Virus record (IMG/VR): IMGVR_UViG_3300023179_000612
Coordinates: 1 to 20,556 of that record
Strand: one strand, 5' to 3'
Origin: a virus
Length of the DNA stretch: 20,556 nucleotides
Each line of letters opens with the position of its first letter. The first letter of the stretch is position 1. The notes beneath the pieces are model-generated. The model was not told where the DNA came from. It was given only the letters and a program-made list of their open reading frames with translations, and ran no database searches. Both the position numbers and the translations under genes were made by a program. Positions 12,231 to 18,835 of the stretch are shown here, piece by piece.

Positions 12231-12574
12231 AGCTTGAAGATTTTATTTTGCGCGTCCATTAACTTCCCTTGGTCAAGCATCTTGCATATTTCTCTGAACT
12301 CGTCAGAAGTAATTTTACATGATTCAAATTCACCCAAAGCAGTTTCGTACAGTTCGTCCTTGCTCAACACCTCCATTTTGGGAATGTTCATGAATGTGGT
12401 TGTCGTATAGCGCGGCGGAGGGGTGTAGGTATAGGATATGCCTTCCCTTTTCTTGATCTCCTCAAGGATGTTTGACATGACTTTTGATGTGTCTCTTCTT
12501 ATTGCGTTTTTAACGTAATTAGCAACGCCATAAAGGCAAACGGCAAAGCAAAATCCAATTATAATGTTTATCAT
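12227..12574 (-). CDS. Membrane-anchored 115-residue protein, possible holin/spanin-type
   Basis: I chose ATG 12574 (MINIIIGFCFAVCLYGVANYV) because it overlaps the upstream stop (ATGA) and places a hydrophobic helix at residues 2-20. A basic patch (KNAIRRD) follows, then a helix (MSNILEEIKKREG), a Pro/Thr/Tyr-rich linker and an acidic helical C-terminus. N-terminal anchor plus extended domain, just before a wall hydrolase, is the shape of an inner-membrane spanin or similar lysis factor. Sequence identity to a known family is not evident. Confidence 0.65.
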   Translation of the reverse strand: MINIIIGFCFAVCLYGVANYVKNAIRRDTSKVMSNILEEIKKREGISYTYTPPPRYTTTTFMNIPKMEVLSKDELYETALGEFESCKITSDEFREICKMLDQGKLMDAQNKIFKL

Positions 12575-12765
12575 AGGTTTATGTTGTATGTTGCGTTTCT
12601 CCAAATTTTAATCTGCGTACTAGTAAAGTGCCTGACCACCCCGGTGGAAGAAAGAACAACCGCGAACTCGTCGTTCTCAAGCATCCCATTCTCCTTTACA
12701 TAAAGGACGTAGCCATCCCCCATTTCTGTTACAACCGGAATTGGATGTGGGGCAAACGTTACCAA
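12571..12765 (-). CDS. Hypothetical 64-residue protein, TTG start
   Basis: The frame has no ATG before residue 15, so the likely start is TTG 12765, which overlaps the TAA of the upstream gene (TTGGTAA). The segment MGDGYVLYVKENGMLENDEFAVVL, then STGVVRHFTSTQIKIWRNATYNI, has a strong beta-strand pattern and looks like a compact domain. It is coupled to the next gene by ATGA. Function unknown. Confidence 0.62.
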   Translation of the reverse strand: MVTFAPHPIPVVTEMGDGYVLYVKENGMLENDEFAVVLSSTGVVRHFTSTQIKIWRNATYNINL

Positions 12766-12944
12766 GTCTTTGAAATTGTGAAGTTAAAGAAAAGAGCGCT
12801 GACCCTAAACTCATTGTAAGCTCTTATGAACTCAACCCCCAACAAAGCGCTTGAATTCATTTGACAAACCTGAAAGTTAGCTCGATAGAAACTATTTGAG
12901 CACTTTAAAAGGTTGAATCTGTATTCCATGTTTGTTCTAGGCAT
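12759..12944 (-). CDS. Hypothetical 61-residue protein in an overlapping cassette
   Basis: Starts MPRTNMEYRFNLLK; Met6 at 12929 is an alternative start. It is rich in Phe, Asn and Ser with a probable beta fold (GVEFIRAYNEFRVSALFFNF). It overlaps its upstream neighbour by 40 nt and its downstream neighbour by 7 nt. No family is recognised. Confidence 0.55.
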   Translation of the reverse strand: MPRTNMEYRFNLLKCSNSFYRANFQVCQMNSSALLGVEFIRAYNEFRVSALFFNFTISKTW

Positions 12945-13075
12945 TTTTGTGTGGCTATTTCAATGTCCATTTTGGTTATTCCCTTCATCTTGTCCACGTT
13001 CTGCTTGACTATTTGCATCACCTGGCTCTGCGGAAGTTCGCTCACTTTCAAGCATTCCGTCAGGATGTGAGACAT
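12905..13075 (-). CDS. Small helical protein overprinted on the preceding gene
   Basis: The start ATG 13075 (MSHILTECLKVSEL) is preceded by AAGGAG; a longer version starts at 13096 (MKTKKEIMSH). The 56-residue product is predicted helical (QSQVMQIVKQNVDKM, MDIEIATQKCLEQ). Its first 116 nt lie inside the gene 12960-13415 in a different frame. There the host gene encodes a disordered acidic tail, so this frame looks like the constrained one. Confidence 0.58.
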   Translation of the reverse strand: MSHILTECLKVSELPQSQVMQIVKQNVDKMKGITKMDIEIATQKCLEQTWNTDSTF

Positions 13076-13415
13076 TATCTCCTTCTTCGTTTTCATCTTT
13101 ACTTATTTCTAATTTGGTTCGTGTTATCATGATGTCTATTGCCCTCCAATATTCTATCGGCAAGGTGGCAAGGTTTGACATAACCCGATCCATCTCATTC
13201 ACAACAGACAAGTACGGGGTTCCGCCTTCTATATTGCCAAGGGCAGAATAAGTGTTCTTTAATTCCGTCTCAAGCACCTTGATTAAGTTGTTGGAAATCA
13301 TTTTAACCTTGTGTTTGAACAGACCAAGAGAGATTGCCTCGTCATGGCACTGGGCATAGATTTGTTGCGCGGCTAATGCTGTGACTAAGAGCCTCTTTTT
13401 TTCGTTTATATCCAT
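12960..13415 (-). CDS. Hypothetical 151-residue protein with disordered acidic tail
   Basis: Starts MDINEKKRLLVTALAAQQIY. Residues 1-105 look helical and folded. Residues from about 107 onward (NEEGDNVSHPDGMLESERTS and the rest) are low-complexity, acidic and Gly/Asn-rich, and overlap the next gene in another frame. ATG 13415 follows the -7 box TAATTTAG by only 4 nt, so the mRNA may begin at or very near the start codon. It leads the probable lysis operon; function unknown. Confidence 0.72.
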   Translation of the reverse strand: MDINEKKRLLVTALAAQQIYAQCHDEAISLGLFKHKVKMISNNLIKVLETELKNTYSALGNIEGGTPYLSVVNEMDRVMSNLATLPIEYWRAIDIMITRTKLEISKDENEEGDNVSHPDGMLESERTSAEPGDANSQAERGQDEGNNQNGH

Positions 13416-13419
13416 GTTG

Positions 13420-13465
13420 CTAAATTACTCCTATGAGATTATTTTGTCAAGTTAACGAATGTTAA
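13420..13465 (-). promoter_or_regulatory. Leftward promoter with tandem TTAAC repeats (P13.4)
   Basis: Minus strand: TTAAC-N5-TTAAC (13465-13451), TTG immediately after, 20 nt, then TAATTTAG (13427-13420). The distal repeat contains the TAA stop of the upstream gene. The ATG follows 4 nt after the box. Confidence 0.65.
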
Positions 13466-13719
13466 TTTGCTCCAATCAGGGGTATCATGTTGACCCTTAT
13501 CATCTCGTCTACTTGCTTCATGCTCTTGGCGACAGTAAATACCGCGCCGCCGGAACAGACATGACAAAGGTTGTTGTATTTCTCGTGGGGCGCTATGTTT
13601 TCTATCTGATAGAATATAGCGTCCTCGCACTCAAACCTATCGGGCTCCTTGCCGATCATGCTTGCCAGCCTTTCCTCCTCTGACTCCACGATTACGGGTA
13701 AAACTAATCTTATCTTCAT
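13462..13719 (-). CDS. Hypothetical 85-residue protein with CxxC
   Basis: ATG 13719 (MKIRLVLPVIVES) is chosen over an upstream in-frame start at 13749 because it overlaps the preceding stop (ATGA). The central segment NNLCHVCSGGAVFTVAKSM has a CxxC pair, perhaps metal- or redox-related. The protein is small, acidic at the N-terminal half and soluble. Its stop codon is part of the P13.4 repeat. No family is recognised. Confidence 0.68.
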   Translation of the reverse strand: MKIRLVLPVIVESEEERLASMIGKEPDRFECEDAIFYQIENIAPHEKYNNLCHVCSGGAVFTVAKSMKQVDEMIRVNMIPLIGAN

Positions 13720-13958
13720 TGTAGTATCTTCCTGTAAGAGTTGTCCCATAAAAATTCAGATAGGGCTATTGATGATTCATCTACCTTTTCTTCCGTCCAC
13801 TCTGGGAAGTAATGGTGCAAATACTCGTGAATTAAGACCCTCATGTACTCCCGCGGGGCTATGCGCGGATCTATTTCGATAAGACCGTTCTCGTGGTAAA
13901 GACCATAGGCCCTTTCCCTCCCAAGTTTTCGTTCTTTGACTTTCACGCTCTTTGCCAT
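13716..13958 (-). CDS. Small HExxH metallopeptidase-like protein
   Basis: This 80-residue protein carries HEYLHHYFPEW, with the zinc motif H44-E45-x-x-H48, and downstream Glu residues (EEKVDE, 57-62) that could give the third ligand. It resembles the minimal SprT/ImmA-like zinc protease domains of phages. The start is ATG 13958 (MAKSVKVKERKLG), 4 nt after a TATCTTTG box; a longer in-frame start at 14030 would lie inside the preceding gene. Substrate unknown. It could cut a host regulator or defence protein, or be a catalytically reduced relative. Confidence 0.72.
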   Translation of the reverse strand: MAKSVKVKERKLGRERAYGLYHENGLIEIDPRIAPREYMRVLIHEYLHHYFPEWTEEKVDESSIALSEFLWDNSYRKILQ

Positions 13959-13962
13959 AAGA

Positions 13963-13970
13963 CAAAGATA
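13963..13970 (-). promoter_or_regulatory. -7 box (TATCTTTG) before the metallopeptidase gene
   Basis: TATCTTTG on the minus strand fits TAnnTTTG and ends 4 nt before ATG 13958. No good -33 TTG is present, so support is partial. Confidence 0.4.
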
Positions 13971-13984
13971 TTTCGTGTCCGTTC

Positions 13985-15160
13985 TTAAATTTTTGCATTT
14001 TTCTTCTTTTCGCCAAATTGATAACTCCACTTTTTGTAGTATGAATTGTCATAAAATGGTATAAATTCTTGCTTAAACCTTGTTATTGCCCCGTTTTCGT
14101 CATTGTGGAACTCGATTATCCATCCGCCAAGGTGGGCGGCGAGCTTTTTCTTCCTCATGAATGGGCTTTGGTCCTGGGTCGTGCCCGTCTGAACGCAATG
14201 AACGCCACGGTAGTATAGGTAGTCTGCCTTATGATAGTGGCCTGCAAGCAAGACATGTGGCTTTTCCCCGCCCTGATAACTTTCCACTATTTTTTGTATT
14301 GAGTAACTTGTGGCGTATGAACTGCCGCCGCCAGGATGAAGCACTCTCACAATTGTTTCTCCGTTCTTTGCCTTGAGGTGTACGTCAGCCTCCATATACC
14401 CCATGTACACAAGGTCGTTCCTACCCTCTTGCCTTGCAATGTACTCAGCGTACTTGCCTATGTCAACACCCTCTCTTTGTGTGTACCATCCCTCGTGGTC
14501 GTCGCCCGCTATGAAATAGGTTGTAATTCCCTTTCTTTTGGGGTAATTTTCAACGAAGTACCTTATCTGGTTATCCATACCATGCACACTCAAATCGTGC
14601 TTGTTAAATCGAGCCTCTCCGTCAATCCAATTCCCTGTGTTATAGACCACCTTTATTCCCTCTGACTCAAACATATCGTAAAGGGCTTCAAGCACGTCTA
14701 ATCGCTCGTATTTCGATCCCATGTGGTTGTCTCCCACCGCCCCAAACTTGTAAAATCCGCTTGACATCTTTTTTACGTCAAGTTTCACCGGCTCGGATTT
14801 GGGGATGTGGCTTGAGAACAAAACCTTGTCGCCATTCATTGAAAAATTGTGACCAACATCGGCAAGTTCCTTAATCGCACCCCTTACCTTTGAGACGCCT
14901 ACGTCAAGGGCGTCGGAAATGGACTCAATTGACTCGTGTTTTTTCTTTTTGATTAGGTCTTGAATCATCGACTTAATGTCAGCCTTGGGGGCGGGGGACT
15001 TCTTTACATTTGCCCTCTTCCATAAGAAGAACATTCTTCTGAAAGATTCAAAACTTAAGTCTTTTCTGTGTTTTTGCCAAACGGCCCTGATGTTGTCGTC
15101 TTGTGTTTCGCTTTTCCCCTCCAGGATTAGATTGTAGAGATGCACGTTGTTTTTAGGCAT
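13985..15160 (-). CDS. Calcineurin-like metallophosphoesterase with N-terminal winged-helix region
   Basis: This 391-residue protein carries, in order, GDNH (143-146, the D-x-H metal ligands), TGNWID (175-180, in place of GDxxD), GDDHE (219-223, in place of GNHD/E), H275 followed by GGG, and GHYH (307-310). This is the order of the calcineurin-like phosphoesterase fold, as in SbcD/Mre11 and other phosphodiesterases. Residues 60-115 look like a winged helix (ESISDALDVGVSKVRGAIKELADVG), suggesting DNA binding. It follows the replication genes, so a nuclease or phosphodiesterase in DNA metabolism is likely. An alternative is cleavage of a nucleotide signal used in defence. It has its own full promoter. 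Confidence 0.83.
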   Translation of the reverse strand: MPKNNVHLYNLILEGKSETQDDNIRAVWQKHRKDLSFESFRRMFFLWKRANVKKSPAPKADIKSMIQDLIKKKKHESIESISDALDVGVSKVRGAIKELADVGHNFSMNGDKVLFSSHIPKSEPVKLDVKKMSSGFYKFGAVGDNHMGSKYERLDVLEALYDMFESEGIKVVYNTGNWIDGEARFNKHDLSVHGMDNQIRYFVENYPKRKGITTYFIAGDDHEGWYTQREGVDIGKYAEYIARQEGRNDLVYMGYMEADVHLKAKNGETIVRVLHPGGGSSYATSYSIQKIVESYQGGEKPHVLLAGHYHKADYLYYRGVHCVQTGTTQDQSPFMRKKKLAAHLGGWIIEFHNDENGAITRFKQEFIPFYDNSYYKKWSYQFGEKKKNAKI

Positions 15161-15175
15161 GACTCGTTGTTTTTA

Positions 15176-15207
15176 CAAATATAGTAAATATGCTCACTAT
15201 CACCAAA
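15176..15207 (-). promoter_or_regulatory. Leftward promoter of the phosphoesterase gene
   Basis: Minus strand TTTG (15207-15204), 20 nt, TATATTTG (15183-15176), then 15 nt to ATG 15160. It is one of the best promoter matches in the window and lacks the TTAAC repeat. Confidence 0.72.
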
Positions 15208-15211
15208 TTAT

Positions 15212-15240
15212 ATAAAAAAGAACACCCCGCGAGGGGGTGT
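15212..15240 (-). terminator. Rho-independent terminator after the 15327 gene
   Basis: ACACCCC (15222-15228) pairs with GGGGTGT (15234-15240) over a 5-nt loop; leftward it is followed by TTCTTTTTTA. A second 7-bp hairpin, TTGCGTG/CACGCAA with a GATA-position loop, lies upstream at 15265-15282. Confidence 0.78.
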
Positions 15241-15326
15241 CTTTACAAACTAAACAAGCTGAATTTGCGTGGATACACGCAACGACAGCATCAAATGTAA
15301 TTGTTTTCAACAACACAATGTTTGCA

Positions 15327-15617
15327 TTACGCCTCTTCGTGCTTGACTTCTTCAATTTTTAGCGAGTCCATTGGAGGAACATTGTCCTTTAAAGACTCGT
15401 GGTGCTTGAAGAACTCTTGCTTCTCAGTTGTGTCGATAATGGCAACACGCCCGTTGCTTGCCCAGATTCTCGCCATAGCGTTCAAATAGCCAAGCGTTTT
15501 ATCAAAGTCAGCAAGAAGTTTTGATTTTTGTACAAGGTCTCCGTATTCGTTCTTCATGTGAATTCGGTAGTAAGACTTGTCGTCTTTGACGTGGTCAATA
15601 ATGATAATTTGTGACAT
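15327..15617 (-). CDS. Hypothetical 96-residue protein
   Basis: Starts MSQIIIIDHVKDDKSYYRIH; a beta-rich N-terminal half with Lys, and an acidic C-terminus (KIEEVKHEEA). It is separated from the DnaA-like gene by only 2 nt and followed by a terminator, so it closes the SSB-DnaA-like transcription unit. It may be a small replication accessory, judged by position only. Confidence 0.72.
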   Translation of the reverse strand: MSQIIIIDHVKDDKSYYRIHMKNEYGDLVQKSKLLADFDKTLGYLNAMARIWASNGRVAIIDTTEKQEFFKHHESLKDNVPPMDSLKIEEVKHEEA

Positions 15618-15619
15618 AA

Positions 15620-16171
15620 TTATATAATTTTAATGTTTTCGTGCCAGTAGCCATCAGCGTCTTGATAGCGTTTGTATTCTCTTATCTCTTTTTTGCCTTT
15701 TGGTAAGTAAACAACCTTGATGTTTTTCTTTATGTCGTGATCTCGCATTAGGTCTTGCCTTATGTTTGAAACCAAAGACTCGTCAACACAAAGAAGTACG
15801 GCGTCAAAAAACCTTCTTATTCGCTTATTAAATCTGTATCCGCTTTGAACTTTTCTTATTCCGTTTAACACCGTTGCGTGGTCTTTACCAAACTGGCTGC
15901 CAAGTTCCGCGAGTGTGCTTGGCGTTGAACTTCGCATACAGAACCAGTATATTTGTCTAGCAAGGTTGTAATGATATATCCTTGTTGGGTTGATGTAAAA
16001 GTCGCTTGACTCTATACCAAAAACATTGTATATCCCGTCGATTATTTGCTCCATTATGGTTGACTGCTCGTCTTTGTTGAAATATATCTGAGCAAATATC
16101 CTCCTATTACCTTTTGGGACAAGTTCTATCAACTTGCTGAACTTTGTTTCTTTTATTATGCTCTTGTCCAT
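15620..16171 (-). CDS. DnaA domain IV-like DNA-binding protein
   Basis: Residues 45-112 of this 183-residue protein resemble the DnaA C-terminal domain: a helix (NLARQIYWFCMR), then LAELGSQFGKDHATVLNGIRKV. GKDHATV (95-101) matches the DnaA box-recognition signature G-R-D-H-[ST]-T-V. No AAA+ ATPase domain is present, so it cannot be a complete DnaA. It may bind DnaA-box-like sites at the phage origin or act as a transcription regulator. Its ATG shares one base with the stop of the SSB-like gene (TAATG), so they are coupled. The C-terminal 60 residues are basic and unrecognised. Confidence 0.82.
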   Translation of the reverse strand: MDKSIIKETKFSKLIELVPKGNRRIFAQIYFNKDEQSTIMEQIIDGIYNVFGIESSDFYINPTRIYHYNLARQIYWFCMRSSTPSTLAELGSQFGKDHATVLNGIRKVQSGYRFNKRIRRFFDAVLLCVDESLVSNIRQDLMRDHDIKKNIKVVYLPKGKKEIREYKRYQDADGYWHENIKII

Positions 16172-16782
16172 TAGAAAGGCAAATCATCATCGTTCGACGT
16201 TGCATTAGCTACCGGCGCAGGACTGCCCAACTTCTTGATGAAGGTTTCGTTCAGGTAGTTCTCAAAATAATCTTGTCTTTCTGAATCATCCCAAACGTCA
16301 ATTCCCTTAACCCTGATTTTCTTCATGTCTGGAAGACCTTGTGGGTTTTCTTTTGTCCAATACCAAGCAATGTTATCCTTGTCCCCGTCGTGACGTAGGT
16401 AAAGCATGGTCTTTTTCTTGCCGTCTATTTCTTTCATCCAAGGCGTAAATTCAATTTCTTTTGTTACGTCAATGTTTGGCATAGCAAGAAAAAATCCGCT
16501 TGAATAACGAGAAGACCAGGGCATTTCTAAATTAAAACTATCCGGACCATCCTTTACCTCAACGACAAGTCTTGAGCCAAACCCCATATTAGAGTCGCTC
16601 TTGTAAACGTTTGTGATTTTACCTGAAACCGAGCGGTATCTGTGTTCCCACCAAGTCTTTGAGCCATCCTTTGAGGTGCATTTTACCGCGCCAGGCTCTT
16701 CTGTTTTTACCTTTTTTGCTATCTTCCCATCGCTGATGGAGAGATAAGTTTTTGAGGACGAACCTCCTTGATTTAATCCCAT
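16171..16782 (-). CDS. Phage single-stranded DNA-binding protein (SSB-like)
   Basis: This 203-residue protein ends in ATSNDDDLPF; the acidic tip with terminal Pro-Phe is the protein-interaction tail of bacterial SSB (D-D-D-I-P-F). The body has an OB-fold-like strand pattern rich in Trp, Tyr and Lys (TWWEHRYRSVSGKITNVYK, IAWYWTKENP) suited to stacking on bases. The body does not look like canonical SSB, so it is probably a divergent phage type. It lies between the primase-helicase and the DnaA-like gene, with promoter P16.8 just upstream. Confidence 0.8.
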   Translation of the reverse strand: MGLNQGGSSSKTYLSISDGKIAKKVKTEEPGAVKCTSKDGSKTWWEHRYRSVSGKITNVYKSDSNMGFGSRLVVEVKDGPDSFNLEMPWSSRYSSGFFLAMPNIDVTKEIEFTPWMKEIDGKKKTMLYLRHDGDKDNIAWYWTKENPQGLPDMKKIRVKGIDVWDDSERQDYFENYLNETFIKKLGSPAPVANATSNDDDLPF

Positions 16783-16814
16783 GTGTTATAAAATTTAGTT
16801 AATTATAATTTTAG

Positions 16815-16862
16815 CAAATATACTACTTATATGGTAGTGTTTAGCAAGTTAACAAAAGTTAA
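16815..16862 (-). promoter_or_regulatory. Leftward promoter with tandem TTAAC repeats (P16.8)
   Basis: Minus strand: TTAAC-N5-TTAAC (16862-16848), TTG, 22 nt, TATATTTG (16822-16815), then 32 nt to ATG 16782. The distal repeat contains the TAA stop of the helicase gene. The 18-bp block (CAAGTTAACRAANGTTAA on the plus strand) is shared with P13.4. Confidence 0.68.
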
Positions 16863-18835
16863 AATGGACAATCCCCTTTAGGAGCCGCGCCCCCATTAGA
16901 AAACATATCATTGAGTTCTTGTTCCCACGGCATAGCGGACTCTATCTTGTAACCCTTCTCTTCGAGAAACTTTAAGTTTGGGTACACGTCACTTGGTTTC
17001 TTTGGCTTTTTCTCCTCCTCAAATTTCATTTCGGACTGAACAAACTTGTCGTCAATGTACTTCTGCATGTAGTCTGTACCGCCAAATGTGTACCTTCTGG
17101 TCGATCTGTTGAGTTCAAAGTCAAAACTACCCTTGACCCCAACTATTTTCTGCCTTCTGATTTTCTTTGAATGGAACTCACACGCAGGGTTGTCTGGGGT
17201 TGTCTGAGCAAACGGCCTGTGGTAGATTAAAATATTATCCGCCTTGTTATTCCACATCGCCCCGTCGGCAAGGTCAAAGACATCAGGACAAGGGTAGTTG
17301 CCATCGTCTCCCTTTTTCATCTTGTGAGGGTTGACAACAACATCGAAGTACACGTTGTTCTTTTTGGCAAACCTCGTACAATCAGAAAGGAAGGTTTCAA
17401 GGTATTTGTCGCTTCTTCCCCCGCTCTTTCCATAGTCGTTCGCCATCTGGTTAAAGGGGTCAATCACAACCCGCTCAACCCCATGCTTGACAACGAGACT
17501 GAGGAAAACTTCTTTTACATAATTCGGTGTCGGGCTTACGCTCTTTGGGTACACCATGAAGATATTTTCCCCAATCCAATCATACACCTTCATGTACGAC
17601 TCGTGGTGCGGTCTCATAGGGTTTCTTGGCGTGCAATCCCTTCCGAAATAAATCTCAACAAGGTCGTGGTAGAACTGCTCTGCCGGTAATTCTTCGGGTG
17701 TGAATATGGCGACCTTTTCACCAAATCTTATGAGCCTGAAAAGCATCTCCCATTTCATGAAACTTGACTTTCCGTAGTTACCTATACCGCTGATTACAGT
17801 AAGGTCTCCCTTCACCCTTTTGAAGTGCTTATCAAGTTCAGGTACACCTAGTTCTTTGGCTTGAATGTATCCGTTGAGGTAAATTGATTCGGCAAACGAT
17901 CTAACGTCAGAGGCGTAAATGACATCCTCCTTGCCCATCTCTTCGAGGTTCTCCTCGGTGAGAACAACGTCAACCTTGGTCCCGTCTATTTTGGTTACAA
18001 GAACATCGTCCTTGAATTCCGCGGTTGCAAATTGCGCTGAACTTGACTTGTAGGCACTCTTTACCGCGCTCTGACACTCTAACCTTGTGAAACTTGAGTC
18101 TGCGCTCACATAACCCAAAATTAAGATTTGAGCTTCGTTCTCAGGGATTCCAAAACGGCAACAAGCTGAGGCGAGTTTGAACACAAAGTGGTTTCTCTCC
18201 CCCTCTCTAAACGCGTCTCCTCGCGAGGTCATCCACTTAATCAACTTCCCAAACACATCATCTCCGCTTTGAACAACCATTGCGATCATTTCCCTCTTTT
18301 CCTTTGAGGCAATCTTGTCGTACTCCTTGGCGTTTTTGTTTATGTATATTTCGGGGTCATAAGACTCAAAACACAGTCTCGATAGGTTTTTCCCGGTCCT
18401 GTCAACGCCTGGGATTTCATCGAGCATCGACATGAAGTGTTCGTTGTGTAAGTTCTTGTGTTTTATCCTCACAAGCGCCTTTACTCCCTTCCCGCTCGGA
18501 GATACCCAAGTTGCCGTGACGTAAGAAAGTTTGGAAAGTTGCTCCTTCTTCTTTTTTACATCTTCAACCCCATCAAAGTCAAGGACGATGTACCCGGAAT
18601 GCTCAATCAACTCAGAGTCCTTTCTTGACTTAAATGTTCCGCTGAAACACACGGCAGGCAAGGTTTTCTTTACCTCGTCGGCTTCTTTTTTGGGCAGGCT
18701 TTGTGCCTTCAAGACCGTGTCTTTCGACTTGCCTTGCGCGATTCTTTCGAGGGCCTTGTCAATGCTTATAACATGCCCGACTGTGTCGTTAAAGTTTCTG
18801 TAAATAGAAACATTACCAAGTGTTTTCTCTGTCAT
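16859..18835 (-). CDS. Primase-helicase: BT4734/VirE-N-like domain fused to DnaB-type ATPase
   Basis: This 658-residue protein has three parts. Residues 60-165 match the BT4734/VirE N-terminal domain common in Bacteroidetes (GYIVLDFDGV at 81-90, VSPSGKGVKALV at 111-122). Residues 205-265 look like a primase C-terminal helical domain. Residues 335-600 form a RecA/DnaB-type core with Walker A GIGNYGKS (350-357), Walker B VVIDP (456-460) and a VVNPHKMKKG segment. It should prime and unwind DNA at the fork. The C-terminus ends GDCPF, similar to an SSB tip. AGGAA precedes ATG 18835, which overlaps the initiator gene by 23 nt. Confidence 0.87.
   Translation of the reverse strand: MTEKTLGNVSIYRNFNDTVGHVISIDKALERIAQGKSKDTVLKAQSLPKKEADEVKKTLPAVCFSGTFKSRKDSELIEHSGYIVLDFDGVEDVKKKKEQLSKLSYVTATWVSPSGKGVKALVRIKHKNLHNEHFMSMLDEIPGVDRTGKNLSRLCFESYDPEIYINKNAKEYDKIASKEKREMIAMVVQSGDDVFGKLIKWMTSRGDAFREGERNHFVFKLASACCRFGIPENEAQILILGYVSADSSFTRLECQSAVKSAYKSSSAQFATAEFKDDVLVTKIDGTKVDVVLTEENLEEMGKEDVIYASDVRSFAESIYLNGYIQAKELGVPELDKHFKRVKGDLTVISGIGNYGKSSFMKWEMLFRLIRFGEKVAIFTPEELPAEQFYHDLVEIYFGRDCTPRNPMRPHHESYMKVYDWIGENIFMVYPKSVSPTPNYVKEVFLSLVVKHGVERVVIDPFNQMANDYGKSGGRSDKYLETFLSDCTRFAKKNNVYFDVVVNPHKMKKGDDGNYPCPDVFDLADGAMWNNKADNILIYHRPFAQTTPDNPACEFHSKKIRRQKIVGVKGSFDFELNRSTRRYTFGGTDYMQKYIDDKFVQSEMKFEEEKKPKKPSDVYPNLKFLEEKGYKIESAMPWEQELNDMFSNGGAAPKGDCPF

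Noticed and set aside
15277-15294. 13-codon frame (MLSLRV...) after the TACATTTG box as a leader peptide
   Set aside because: It is followed directly by a terminator rather than a gene, has no clear -33 site, and its codons overlap a hairpin.
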